64,000 bases of DNA from Euclidia mi (taxonomy: Eukaryota; Arthropoda; Insecta; Lepidoptera; Erebidae), in the NCBI GenBank assembly GCA_944739405.2, contig OX123205.2:41126475-41190474 (forward strand), read 5' to 3'. Below the pieces are notes generated by a model. That model made no database searches. It had not been told where the DNA came from and saw only the letters and a list, made by a program, of their open reading frames with translations. Both the position numbers and the translations under genes were made by a program. This document shows positions 1 to 10,452 of this stretch, piece by piece (position 1 is the stretch's first letter; every line of letters starts with the position of its first letter).

Positions 1-29
1 TATGTAAATTTGTATTCATTGCTAATGCT

Positions 30-150
30 TAACGTGCTGTCTGAGGCGCGGGGCATGCAATAATTCACAATTCAAGACGCACATGACTCCGAAAAGTCGG
101 TGGTACGTGCCGTGAATTCGAACCCGAGACCCTCTGCATGTCAGTCTACT
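30..150 (-). repeat. tRNA-related SINE fragment (type 1 head)
   Basis: Read on the minus strand this carries a B-box-like 'gggttcgaattc' near 110-120, followed by the 'cttttcgaagt'-like and 'ttaattatcgc'-like stretches shared with copies at 282-637, 42930-43078 and 55812-55970. No A box can be assigned. It is a truncated, non-coding copy. Confidence 0.6.
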
Positions 151-281
151 AGTATATATATTGGATTATGGCTGCCTTTGTCTTCTTTGGTTTTCTATAA
201 AATAATAATATTCAGATACATTCAGAACCCCCTATGACCTATACTTAATCCTAAAAAAACATTCCTTTTGGAGAGTCATGC

Positions 282-637
282 ACATCATCCTCTTAGCGTT
301 ATCCCAGTTTCAATCTGGGGTCCGCTTTCTAGTCTAACCGGCTTTGGCTGAATATTAGCTTTTCCACAGAGGGACTGCCTGTCTGACCTCCGAAACTCGA
401 AGTGATAGCGATATTATGTGGTTAAGACTAGTGTCAGTTTATTTAGAAGGTACTAGAACGACTGTCAAAGATCTTCATGACGACCAGGAACGACAGTTTA
501 ACGTGCACTCCGAGGCACGGGACAAGCGATAATTAAAAATTCAATACGAACATAACTTCGAAAAGTCATTGGTGCGCGCCGTGGTTTCAAACCCGATACC
601 CTCTGCATGGCAGTCTTTTGATATATCCACTCGGCTA
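282..637 (-). repeat. near full-length type 1 SINE
   Basis: On the minus strand the copy starts with a tRNA-like head (A-box-like 'tagccgagtgg', B-box-like 'gggtttgaaacc'), continues through the shared body with 'ttaattatcgcttg', and ends in the tail 'gggataacgctaagagga' at about 282-305. It is about 355 bp and is the best type 1 copy in the window. The head is probably a Pol III promoter by analogy with tRNA-derived SINEs. This copy's tail is one of three tails found attached to this head here. Confidence 0.7.
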
Positions 638-640
638 TCG

Positions 641-1282
641 CTTTGGGAAGTCGCGCACAAACACTAGAAAATTGAAAACGAAATAACTAGTACCATTTCT
701 ATTGAAAATAGTCCAACCGAAAGCCAAATATTGGCTCTTCAAAGCATTCTATTCCATTATCACTAAACTACTAACCAGTATCCAAACTTGAGCACTTATT
801 TAAATAGAATATTGGGCTTTAACTGTAACATTATAACAATAATGATAGTTTCACAAGTTCCAAACCATTTCATTTCATTCTCCAGCACGTTTCGCATAAT
901 ACGACTAATACTAGGTTTAAGCGTAATCTACCTTAAAATATAACCTTATTTTTGTACTGAAAATAGCCTGACAAAATTTAGAAGGTTGTCGTTTCACGAC
1001 TCAAGCTGTATGGTTAGGTATCATCGTAATTTGGTAGTGTTGTAATTTAAAAATCATTGTGGTTTAAGCCGGCAAAATGTGAAAGTAGGGCTCGTAATTG
1101 TTATGGCGACAAAAGTATGTGCATTTGTAATTTGGAAGGATAAGAACACTTTTAGATGTAGTATGTAAAAATACATTGTCTTATTTTTGTTTAATGTGCT
1201 TGTTTGTTACTTTTCCTTCTAGTATAGTAGTAAGTAACTATTATCCACCTTATAACGAAACATGGACACACACACTAAATAT
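641..1282. other. no recognisable feature
   Basis: AT-rich sequence. I see no long frame, inverted repeat or repeat family here. Confidence 0.5.
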
Positions 1283-1395
1283 AAATCGAGTATTAGCCCT
1301 AAACTTATTTGAATGTATCCCCGAAGGTGTAGGCAGAGGTGTAATATTACACACACAGTTTGTCTTGTGAATTGTAGATCCCACGTACCTAATAG
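1283..1395 (-). repeat. type 2 SINE tail fragment
   Basis: Carries the tail hallmark 'ccgaaggtgtaggcagaggt' followed by 'gtaatattacac' and 'gatcccacgta', as in the complete copies at 8911-9157 and 52801-53059. The tRNA-like head is absent. Confidence 0.6.
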
Positions 1396-1762
1396 TAATT
1401 GAATAAAATGAAATATCTTCCTTCGTTAAAAGGCTTTGTCAATTCTCCATCAAGGTCTAAACCTGGTATTATATGTAGACCTTGTTTTGTTATAGGGCCT
1501 TATACCTCAATATATTATGTAGCTTTTTGTGTTATTACCACTGTATCGACGTAATACTAGTGAAGAACCACTATAGTTACCATTTCCCTTATTCGGTCCT
1601 TATAAGTTGTACATTGATTCTACAATATTTCAGCAATTTTCAAAATTATTTTGGTAACATTTCGAAAATATCAATAGTAATTTAGATAACAATATACGGA
1701 TAATTATGATTTAAGCAATGCCTATATAAGTTGTAAATTATATAAAAAAGATATATTCCATT
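1396..1762. other. no recognisable feature
   Basis: AT-rich, with only a short open frame (1482-1685) that has hydrophobic, low-complexity character and no recognisable motif. Confidence 0.5.
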
Positions 1763-1945
1763 GATCATCATCAGCCTTGTATATTTATAAACAGTCCCAC
1801 TGCTGGGCAAGGGCTTCTTCTCACTATGAGAATCGTAAAGCCATAGTCCACAACGCTGACCGGGTGTGTGTTGGTATATTTACTTACTTGTAATTCGAAG
1901 GCATGCAGGTTTCCTCATGATGTTTTCTTTCACATACGTAAATGC
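1763..1945 (-). repeat. SINE with 'cccactgctgggca' tail
   Basis: Matches the copies at 3895-4240 and 14529-14755: 'atcatcatcagcc', 'tcccactgctgggcaaggg', 'tctcactatgagaa', 'atagtccacaacgctg', 'gcatgcaggtttcctca'. The tRNA-like head (right end) is missing or decayed here. Confidence 0.65.
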
Positions 1946-2799
1946 AAAAGTATTATTCTTTCGTGGATGGCATCGTTTAGGGGAGTATAAGATTGGTCTT
2001 TCTATAAGGTTTTCTTCAGCATGTTTTTCATCTTACCTTTATGCAGATAACCTTTTCTTGCGACCTGGCTATCTATTGTCTAGATCTATGTATGTTCCTC
2101 TTTCCTTTTCTATTTAAGTAGGCACACACGTACTAAATGGAATACGGGAACTAATCATCTATAACTCCTACGCGATTCATACACAAATGTATGACTAAAA
2201 TAGTAACTGTATTAATATTAAGTTACTACGAGGATAAACTTGAACTATGTTGGAAGTTAATTGTGTTTACTACTTGATGTATTATTACGTTTCTATATCT
2301 TCTAAAGGGTAAGTTATATAAATAGTAATTGAGTAACTTGGGAACAATAATTAATTTTGTACAAGAACAAAATGATTATATATGAGGAAGTAACAAGTTG
2401 CTTTCACCTATATTGAATCACAAATAGGTACATACGTAGACTCATGCCTGTTTTCTGAAAGGATAGGCAGAGACTGCTAAGCAATTTCTAACTATCCTGA
2501 CATGTCTCTCTTGCTTCATTCATTGTCATCAAATTTTGCATTCATGGCATACCGAATCATTCCCATTAAATTCTGTACTTGCCGAAGATGACTCACACAT
2601 ACAGACTCACGCAGCAACGCACGTTCACATTGGGATCTGGAGATACGATAAAATGCCGTTTCGTAAGTACTTGAAAAAGTTCTCAGACATGATATAAACG
2701 GTCGTTTATCATCATTTCGTTTCATTATATTAACCATTAATACTTATTCTTTCGCAAAAATACAAACCTGAGGATTTGCTAGACGTTTATTTTATTTAC
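1946..2799. other. mostly featureless; small SINE tail relic
   Basis: A short type 2 tail relic lies at about 2418-2475 ('gtagactcatgcctgttttc ... ataggcagaga'). The minus-strand frame at 2516-2737 has no recognisable domain. Nothing else is visible. Confidence 0.5.
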
Positions 2800-2804
2800 A
2801 TACA

Positions 2805-3013
2805 TACATAGACTCACGCCTGTTTCCCCGAAGGGGCAGACAGAGGCATATTAAACGCCCACTTTTCGCCACAGTTTTGATTCCACGTAATAGGTGGCGA
2901 GCCTCAGCCTATTGCCGCTTATCGGGATATTTTGTTTGCCAGAGCCTCGTCCGTTGATCGGCAGGTGCACCACTTGCAGGTGAGGTTGGTTTGGGACCCT
3001 AAGTTCTTGGTGG
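2805..3013 (-). repeat. SINE with RTE-like head and type 2 tail
   Basis: The left part is the type 2 tail ('gactcacgcctg', 'cccgaaggggcagacagagg', 'cgcccacttttcgcca'). The right part is not tRNA-like; read on the minus strand it is 'gggttcccaccaagaactta' then 'ggtcccaaaccaacctcac'. The same head-tail arrangement, inverted, is at 48688-48937. The head resembles the 5' region of the RTE element at 49051 (see findings). Confidence 0.65.
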
Positions 3014-3139
3014 GAACCCTATGCACTACACTATACATACGCATATACGCTATTTTATTTGGTTTCTTCTATTACTAGATTAACCTACTTTTTACTTATT
3101 TATGTGGGTAATTCTTACTAATCGTCTTTTAGTGCTTTC

Positions 3140-3240
3140 CCTTCAAAGAACTCCCCATGCCAAATGTCAGCTTCATGCACCCGATAGTTTTGACTTTGCG
3201 TTGTCTGTCAGTCAGTCAGTAAAAAAGCAACCAAGCCCGC
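3140..3240 (-). repeat. Helitron-like repeat fragment
   Basis: Reverse complement of the 'ttactgactgactgacagac ... gctgaaatttggcat' core found complete at 35186-35407. Both termini are lost. A second fragment of the same type is at 3595-3668. Confidence 0.5.
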
Positions 3241-3331
3241 ACATTTTTTTTTAATTTTACTGTTTCTGTCTGATCACGTGGTTATTGCAGGAAATCCCTT
3301 CTTAGTGCTTCCCCACACATTCCAAGAAACA

Positions 3332-3568
3332 CTGCACGGTTGGCGTAGTGGTTTAAGCGGCCGCCTCACCACTTGACACTGCGCCGAGTCTTGTGGGTCC
3401 AATTCCCACACGAGGTAACACTTTGTCATAGTCATCATCCTCTTAGCGTTATCCACGAGGCAACACTTTGTGTGATTAATAAATTGTTGTTTCGAGTCTG
3501 GGTGTTCATTGCGTCCGTTGGTTGTATGTTTGTAAAGTCGCACGCAACACAGGATTAATTCCTAAAGC
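3332..3568 (+). repeat. tRNA-related SINE, type 3, with a 27-bp secondary insertion
   Basis: The head has an A-box-like 'tggcgtagtgg' (about 3340) and a B-box-like 'gggtccaattccc' (about 3395). The body 'gtttcgagtctgggtgttca' is shared with 34489-34690 (minus) and 47749-47962 (plus). Between 3427 and 3453 sits a 27-bp piece flanked by 18-bp direct repeats (3409-3426 and 3454-3471, one mismatch) that the other copies lack. Confidence 0.75.
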
Positions 3569-3894
3569 GGGAGTTGTCATTTTATACATAACACACATGC
3601 CAAATTTAAGTTTTCAGCGCACTGTAGTTTTGGCTGTGCTTTGTCTGTCAGACCATCAGTAACGAAAGACTTTTGTAGGTAAATATTGATCTACTCCGAT
3701 GAAACATCGCTTTGGAAACCACGAAGAAAATTGTTAGCCACTAATTATCATTGCACCATACACTCTCGCGATTGCTTTAGGCACCGTTAACGCAAGAATC
3801 TATACAATGGTATGAATCCTACAATCTAGTTTCATTGACTACAGAGTTACATAATAACTAATAAGGCAGTGAGAGGACTGCTATGCAGAGTGTC

Positions 3895-4240
3895 AATTAT
3901 CGCTTGCTAAACATTGGATTCATAGTGAGCAGAGGCCCGTACCCAGCAGTGGGACAGTTTATATCAGGGCAATGATAAAACAGTAGACTATGGACAGATT
4001 GAATAGCTCTCTTCTCATCGTGAGAAGGGTTAGGCCATACTATACAACGCTCGCCTAATGTGTTTTGACACACTTCACATATCTTTTGCGAACATAATAG
4101 AGTACTCTGAGACATGCACGTTTCTTCATGTTGTTTTCTATCAATGTTTAGCATTGTTTAGTTTTGGTAAATTCACAGATGCGTGTCGTGGATTTGAATC
4201 TGGAAAACCTTCTCACAAGGCTTTTGTTACCAAGTTTCGA
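3895..4240 (-). repeat. SINE with 'gcccagcagtgggac' tail
   Basis: Diverged copy of the 14529-14755 family: 'gtacccagcagtgggacagt', 'gtgagaagggttaggccata', 'acatgcacgtttcttca'. It continues at the right into a B-box-like 'gtggatttgaatctgg'. Confidence 0.55.
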
Positions 4241-4317
4241 TCATTTAGATTGTTAAATTTCAATCTGATATTTAAAAATTCGTATCACGCGTTTGTTATC
4301 TAAGGGTCGGTAAATAA

Positions 4318-4592
4318 CTGACGGAAAATGCGTGGAGCGTATCATCAGTCGCGTCTATTCCGTCTAATTAAACCTGCCACATTACGCGTCTAGTCAATTT
4401 CTGTGTTCAGCATCTACAGTGCGGTTGCGTTGTGTGCGACCGACAATGCGTTGACGAAAACGGAACATACGCAGTACGCTCGACGCTCGTGCGATGCACT
4501 AACGCATCATCGGTTAGGTGTGAAAGGTTGAATGTTCTGTTTGTCTGTTTTGACGTTACGCGACCGATGATACGCGACGCATTTTCCGTCAG
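4318..4592. mobile_element. MITE with about 40-bp terminal inverted repeats
   Basis: Left end 'CTGACGGAAAATGCGT' is repeated inverted at the right end 'ACGCATTTTCCGTCAG'. The inverted match continues inward through 'GCGTATCATC' and 'GTCGCGT' for about 40 bp with a few differences. The 275-bp element has no coding capacity. I cannot fix the target duplication or the superfamily. Confidence 0.8.
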
Positions 4593-5684
4593 ATATGTAC
4601 CGGCCTGAAGCCCTCCAAACCGTCATGAATATTTTAGGATTTGGCATAATTGCCACCACACACGGGTTTCGCTTCTTCTATTTTCCAATTTTACATAACA
4701 ATCACATTTTTGCACAACTTCGAATTCGAAAAGAATCGCACACAGCACAAATATCCCCCATAAAACTACCAACGTTATTTTGTCGAAGCCCAATATATGA
4801 AAATGAGAGTGAAACCGTTACGACAACAATAGTCTCAGTTATCCCTGACGGTACCAGGATTGCAGAGAACAAAAGGAGATTTCGATTTGGAACGCGCCCG
4901 ATCTGATAGCGAACGTAACATTAACTTACTTACGCACACAAGCATACATACATTCGTATGTATACTTATATTGACATGTGTGTATGTCTATGTATGTGTA
5001 TAGTTCTTAAAGGATACGTAGGTGTGTGTGTGTGTTGGAGATATAAGTAAATGGAATTTGGGAAACACGATAGCTGAGTGCCAATTTTTGTCCATAAAGA
5101 ATCATAGTTTGTTTATTATGTATAAGATAACGATATAGTTATATCACGGGTATGAACGTACAGATATGCTGTGTAAAATTTTTGGCGTCGGTGGTATGAG
5201 ATATGATTAGATTTCTGCGCTGTTTTTAGCCGACTAAGTCTTAGTAAGTATAACACAGCTCACCTTCCTGCTTTGAAAGTGAGTCATATTGCCAATCAAA
5301 GATTTAGTAATATCTGTCATCATCTTCTCAGCCTAGAGGCATCTACTACTGGACATACCTATGCCTCCCCCAAGACTCCCCAGACAGACTGATATCAAGA
5401 CAGACCGCCTGTCTACATTGCGGGGGCAAATGTAAGCCTAAAAATATCCGTTCATTTTTATCACACCAAACCACATTATCTTAGTTTAAAAACAATATGT
5501 TGTGACTCACACAACAGTCTCTAAATGAGGATTAGTTGCTAGCTAGGCCAAAAAGGATAAAGAGTGTCAATTCTACAACATAAAATATTATCCTATTTAA
5601 AGACTTTTGGGCAGAAAAACAAAACAGTTAGGTGCTAAATCATATCGATGTCTATCACATACGCTACGCTTTACACTAAAAGAC
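4593..5684. other. no gene; purine/pyrimidine-alternating stretch
   Basis: 4940-5035 is rich in 'gtgtatgt/tacatac' dinucleotide-type repeats ending in (gt)n. The plus-strand frame at 4595-4906 starts at the MITE edge and has no recognisable domain. Nothing else can be supported. Confidence 0.45.
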
Positions 5685-6239
5685 TGTTCACACTAGTTTG
5701 TTGAGTTTGGACGCTCTCGTTGAACGTATGCGCAGCGCATACACTGCGAAAATGCGAGACTTCCACCGCGAGGCAGAGGAGACGTTTCAAACGCGCGTGT
5801 GATACATGGCAACCATAATATTGGAGATTCCGATTTTTTTAAGCGCGTAATTTTTATCTATAATTTTTATTTATAAAGTTTGTGGACATAAATAGTACAG
5901 AGGCGGACTTAATGCCGTAGGCATGTATGGCATGTACCGAAAGGACCATATAAGCGTATGTAGATACGCTAGTTTTAAACCTTCCTCAATTGAACGATGT
6001 TTCCGTGATGGCAGCTCCACATTAGTGCCGTGAATTCACGCGCAAATTCACGCCGTGAATTCACGGCATAAGTTGTGTCGTCCACATTCATGGGATGTTC
6101 GCAGTCTTTCGTGAGACTCGCCGCGAAATGGACGTAGAAGCTGCTGCCGCAATAACTATGTTTGCTGTTCTTTCTTTCTTCTGTTTGGTGTGAGTGTGTG
6201 GCCAACTCTGGTGTCGGAGTTTTTAGTCCGCCCAAAGGC

Positions 6240-6360
6240 CTCCGAGTTGGCCTAAGAATCCTTGTCCTGAGACAAGAACCGGGACCAACAGCTTTACGTG
6301 CCCACCGGAGCACGATAACGCTCTGATAAAAATGCCACATGTGGTCAACCATCCTAGTAG
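6240..6360 (-). repeat. dispersed repeat, copy 1 of 3
   Basis: On the minus strand: 'catgtggcatttttatcaga', 'gtgctccggtgggcacgtaa', 'ggtcccggttcttgtctcag'. The same string order occurs at 7780-7950 (minus) and 63215-63345 (plus). It partly resembles the 'gtgcctcggagtgcacgtta' body of the type 1 SINE, so it is probably a diverged SINE relative. Confidence 0.5.
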
Positions 6361-6429
6361 CAACCTGTGCAAACGTTGATTAACTTTGCCGATCTACTAC
6401 AAATGGCACGGCAATTCCACTATGACCGC

Positions 6430-6432
<3 letters not shown>

Positions 6433-6468
<36 letters not shown>

Positions 6469-6663
6469 ACTCATGGTGGAAACCAGACAATTTACGGGCT
6501 GACCCCCCCAGGCTGGGCCCCTAAAGGGGCTCAGTCTAGGGAGAGTGTGGTGACTCCCCGACGAGAAGCGCCGGGACTACCCACTAAAACCACCATGGTG
6601 TTCCTCTATCCGATCCCATTGAATGGCGGGGTCACGGGACCTACGTTAGTATTACTGCCGCGA
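6433..6663 (-). mobile_element. 5'-truncated LINE 3' end with poly(A), 16-bp TSD
   Basis: A poly(T) run at 6433-6467 (poly(A) on the minus strand) is followed by a 200-bp body rich in GC compared with its surroundings. The insertion is flanked by a perfect direct repeat CCACTATGACCGCTAC at 6417-6432 and 6664-6679. That is the signature of target-primed reverse transcription. The body ('gggctcagtctagggagagt') is probably an R1-like or similar LINE 3' UTR; the clade is an inference. The frame at 6367-6672 with a poly-Phe run is only translated poly(T). Confidence 0.85.
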
Positions 6664-7330
6664 CCACTATGACCGCTACTATGTTTGCTGTGGTAACATA
6701 TTACTATTTACACGTACAAAACAAGAGAGTTATTAGAAATAACTGGAAGCAAGGAGTATTTTTCCTTTTTTAATTCCTTGATTTCAATATCCATTTAAGT
6801 ACTAACCCGCATCCAGGCATCTTAACACTCCTTTTTATTCCTACGATGCAGGTTTTTTGCATCCCACAGTACATTATACGTGTGGTAATGCTCTAAAAAG
6901 CGCATTACAGTTTCGTTATCCTAAATCTTCAGACGTGGCTCTATTTTATAAGCACGCGCGCAGGGACTGCACACGTCTATACGCCAATGAAGTCCGGAGA
7001 AAACTGGCACTGGGCCGCGAATGTGGATGTGTACGCGTGAATCCTGCGCGAAAGAGGCGCGAATCCTTTGTCGCGGGACAAAATACCGACTCTGGTCGGG
7101 GAACAGGCGCGAACGCGCGTGAACAACGCGAAAACCATCCACATTCACGTTCACGCCAGTTCACGGTGCTTCACGGCACTAATGTGGAGCCGCCATGAGG
7201 CCGACGACACACGATTGACGGCGTACTCATGTGCAGAAGATATCTAGCGACAAAGCTGGTGTAAGCGTCGCGTCGTATTCGCTGCGCCTACGTTCATCGA
7301 ACGCCCGACAAAAGCTAGTCAGTAGGGAAC

Positions 7331-7747
7331 CTTACCTAAAAAGAAATGGAAATCAGAGAAAATCTTCTTTAAACATTGGCATGTGCTGAACCTTATCTTA
7401 ATAAAATAGGTAAATTGTGTTTGTTTCCAGCTATATACTTGTCTGTTTCTGTCAATGAAAACACTATCTAGTCCTTGTAAAGATGCTTGTAATTCCTCTT
7501 TTGCTAGATGTTTGCAAGCAAAGATTTTATTTTCAAACATTTTGTAGTCTTAGTAACACTATTTAATAAGCTTCACGGCACATGATATCTGGGTTAAGTG
7601 ATTTTAGCAAAATAACTTTCTAGAGCTTTAAAATACTTAGTTAAATATATTTAAATTAGAGCGATACACCAGTGAACAGTCCAATATACTACATAGAGAA
7701 CTTTTGAGTTAATCTCCCTATCTTAGTCCAATGGCACGCATCGCATG
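7331..7747. other. no recognisable feature
   Basis: AT-rich. The minus-strand frame at 7319-7540 has no recognisable motif. Confidence 0.45.
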
Positions 7748-7779
7748 CTATTTTCCACTGCGTCTGGTTAGAAGGCATT

Positions 7780-7950
7780 TAATCCGCAGGTCGCCGCCAT
7801 AGTCGTAGAATTCTCGTCCTGAGACAAGAGATGGAACCAACCGCTTTACCCGTCGAAGCACCGTAGCACTCTGATGTACATGCCACACGGGGTCACCCAT
7901 CGAATTGGTGCTAGCGTTGCTTAACATTGCTGGTCTATTACGAACGCAAG
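7780..7950 (-). repeat. dispersed repeat, copy 2 of 3
   Basis: On the minus strand: 'gatgggtgaccccgtgtggc', 'gtacatcagagtgctacggt', 'cttgtctcaggacgagaatt'. Translated, it gives the VWH-HQSATVLRR string also seen at 63215-63345, but the sharing is at DNA level and I do not treat it as protein-coding. Confidence 0.5.
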
Positions 7951-7959
7951 CCAATTTAT

Positions 7960-8905
7960 GTTATGAGCGCTATGCAACCCTGGGCTAGGGCATAGCAGTC
8001 CTAAAGGATGAGAGACAGTCGTAATCGCCTATAGTATAGTCTATAGGTACCCACTGTATGACTTGGTCCTTGAAATGTAGTGTGCAACGTTCTTTATACT
8101 CAAGTTTATCTTGATTGTTTTATTGTTCGTTGTATCGTAACTCAATATTGTTTTCCTTATGAAGTAATAATAGTTACTAACTCCATTATTTATAAAACCA
8201 AATCTTCTATATTACAAGGAATAATATCCTGGATATATTGTATTGTCATAATATTTACAGCTCAAGCTGCGGTGCCGGTTTTGATATTTTGTAAGGCAAA
8301 GTATCACCACTGCAATAATACTCACTTATACAACGACATGTTTCATAAAAATGGCTTCTGACTTCAAGTTCATATGTACATCTATGTTGAAATTCATCTT
8401 ATTTGGTTCAGCCATTTTTAAGTGACGGCGGAACAAACATACTTACTTTATTGACTTTACTCTTCTTTTTCAAATAGCCACCTTTGCGTTCAAAATAAAG
8501 AGCCAAATATAATAATATATCCATAAGAATTTACTCGTATATTAAAAACATCCGGTAAACGCTTGGTATCGATGCAACACAAAAAAATACAATTTCATTA
8601 TTTTTGAAAAAACATCTGCCTTGAAGTAACTCTACGTAATAAATCGTAGGGTTACTGACGGCACATCCGAATGTATCCAGAAATGTCCATAGTACACAAA
8701 TCACATGTAAACAAATTATTAAAAAAAAACAACGATTTATGAATATTATTCACGTAAAAATATTTTTTTTTTGAAAATAGATCGGTTTAGTATGTAATAG
8801 TATATCGCTATCTCTGTGGGTTGCGGAGCTCAACGTGAAAGAAAGATAAACAAACCAGCACAGTTTCACGTTTACAATATTAATTATTAATATGGACTTA
8901 TTTAT
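7960..8905. other. no recognisable feature
   Basis: AT-rich. The 93-codon plus frame at 8080-8361 is hydrophobic, with no recognisable domain or splice context. Confidence 0.45.
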
Positions 8906-8910
8906 ATATA

Positions 8911-9157
8911 GACTCACTTCTGTATTCCCGAAGGGGTAGGCAGAGGTGTAATATTACACCCACATTTCGCCATGAATTTTTAGGTCCCACGTAATAAGGG
9001 GCGAGCCTATTGCCGTTACCGGGCACATCACCAGACTCCGTGCTGCTACTGAGAATATTCAGAAAAACTCAGTAACACTTTTGCCCGACCCGGAAATCGA
9101 ACCCGGGACCTTCGATCAGCTTTCGCATCCGCTATCCACTGGACTACGGAGGCAGTC
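8911..9157 (-). repeat. type 2 tRNA-derived SINE, complete
   Basis: On the minus strand the head starts 'gactgcctccgtagtccagt' (A box 'tagtccagtgg'), then B box 'gggttcgatttcc', then the linker 'gggtcgggcaaaagtgttac', then the shared tail 'ggcaataggctcgcccctta' ... 'cctctgcctaccccttcggg' ... 'gtgagtctatata'. About 247 bp. Other copies: 11121-11377, 20288-20508, 52801-53059 and 61421-61686. Confidence 0.8.
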
Positions 9158-9309
9158 TTATTTGTATATTCATACCAATATTGTAAATGCCTGATCAATA
9201 GACGTATGTCGCATCTGAGGCATTGGCTGAACCCAATGTCTTAGTACGAGAAAATACGTTGGAAGAAACCTACCATAGCATATTTTTTGTTGCCACGACA
9301 ATTTGGGCT

Positions 9310-9415
9310 TTCACATGCCAAATTTCAGCTGCTTGCGCCCAGTAGTTTAGGCTATACGTTGTCTATCCGGCAGCCAGACCGTCATTTACTCAGTAACGGA
9401 AGGCTTTTATACCTA
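9310..9415 (-). repeat. Helitron-like repeat fragment
   Basis: Inverted fragment of the 'gctgaaatttggca ... ggtctgg ... actgagtaa' core family (compare 35186-35407). Termini are not preserved. Confidence 0.45.
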
Positions 9416-9514
9416 TAGATTGCTGCTCATAACAATAAGAATTTAATTTCTCTAGTAAAATAATTTGATTTTCTTTTCTTTTGGTCAATTAAAACTAATA
9501 TTAATATTTAATAT

Positions 9515-9710
9515 TAATATATTTAATATATAAAGCTGAAGAGTTTGTTTGTTTGTTTGGTTGAACGCGGTAATCTCAGGAACTACTGGTCCGATTTGAA
9601 AAATTCTTTCAGTGTTAGGAAGGCTATAGGCTATATAACATTGCACAATGAGCGACGGGAGTGGAGCAGTAGCCTTAAATAACGCGGGTGTAACCGTGGG
9701 CATCATCTAG
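9515..9710 (+). mobile_element. Helitron-like non-autonomous element
   Basis: Contains 'aaagctgaagagtttgtttg', 'aatctcaggaactactggtc', 'aggctataggctatataaca' and ends 'gggcatcatCTAG' followed by T, the 3' signature CTAG|T seen in several copies here (10453-10887, 21520-21731, 37344-37831, 59873-60111). Its 5' end runs into an AT-rich stretch and is not fixed. It has no coding capacity. Confidence 0.7.
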
Positions 9711-10264
9711 TATTTAATAGTTTATCAACAGCTAGCTATTTTTATTATAATCTGTGAATAACGCCGTGAGTAGTATATTTGTTACTTTTATTCTGTACTG
9801 CAATTTATCTAATATTTAATTTACTGTTGTTTGTTATTCCTAATAAATACAATAAAATAATCCATACTCATAAAGTAAAACCGAAATATTTATTGAATAA
9901 ATTGATTTTATTTCCTTTCCTTCCCGTTTCCTCTACATAATCTATACAAATAATTATAAGACAAAGGAAACACGATCGCATTTTTTATTCATTTAATCTT
10001 TTTCTGTATGTACCAATTATGAGTTAACAAACTCAGATAACAGTTCGAACAACGTTCTGTCTTATAACACTTCTTCTTCTACCAAACCCTTTGTGGATAA
10101 CTTTGATAATATAATTTTTGTTCGCCGAGGTCACACATATAAACAGTTCTATACTTACGATAATGAAACGAAATTCATTTATAGATAAGTGATAATCGTT
10201 TGTGATAGACTTGGTTTTCGATTTATTTTATAATTTTCTTTTTATAGCTTATCTGTATAATAAT
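9711..10264. other. no recognisable feature
   Basis: AT-rich; no frame, repeat or inverted repeat that I can support. Confidence 0.5.
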
Positions 10265-10284
10265 ACAAAATCCTTCCGTTCCTA

Positions 10285-10400
10285 AGTAACAAAAAACGCA
10301 CAGCTGAAACTATTGGGTACAAGAAGCTGAAATTTGGTACGTAGGGGGACACGAAGTAGGGGGTTTCCGGCACCCCGACAAGATCAGAAGAAACTTTTAA
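10285..10400 (+). repeat. Helitron-like repeat fragment
   Basis: 'cgcacagctgaaactattgg ... caagaagctgaaatttggta ... gacacgaagtagggggtttc' matches the core of the 19348-19530 and 35186-35407 copies. The 3' CTAG end is missing. Confidence 0.5.
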
Positions 10401-10452
10401 ATTGAAATGTAACATAATTGTGAAATGAAAGCAAATTTCAACATTACCTAAA

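Larger units (their letters stand above)
6009..7195. mobile_element. inner DNA-transposon-like element, TSD TGA
   Basis: Termini are inverted repeats of 26 bp (6009-6034 and 7170-7195) with a single mismatch, beginning TGGC(A/G)GCTCCACATT. They are flanked by TGA at 6006-6008 and 7196-7198. Subterminal sequence is dense in short 'ttcacg/cgtgaa' motifs on both sides, as in transposons with subterminal transposase-binding repeats. There is no transposase; the frames at 5975-6352 and 6857-7198 are not recognisable proteins. Superfamily uncertain. Confidence 0.75.
5685..7330. mobile_element. outer inverted-repeat element (MITE-like) holding nested insertions
   Basis: The left arm (about 5692-5760, 'ctagtttgttgag ... 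gaacgtatgcgcagcgcata') matches, inverted, the right arm (about 7250-7319, 'attcgctgcgcctacgttca ... gacaaaagctag'). The arms are imperfect. Its interior is mostly the element at 6009-7195. The exact ends and target duplication are unresolved. Confidence 0.55.

Noticed and set aside
4940..5035. Possible telomeric or structured repeat
   Set aside because: Only an imperfect (gt)/(tatg) simple-sequence stretch; no insect TTAGG array.
6367..6672. 101-codon frame with a poly-Phe run
   Set aside because: It is the poly(T) of an inverted LINE poly(A) tail plus untranslated LINE sequence.
8911..9157. tRNA gene (good A and B boxes)
   Set aside because: The head is followed by a SINE body and tail, and the same sequence is repeated several times; no complete cloverleaf with anticodon stem is convincing. 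The same applies to 3332, 47749, 52801, 53138 and 55812.
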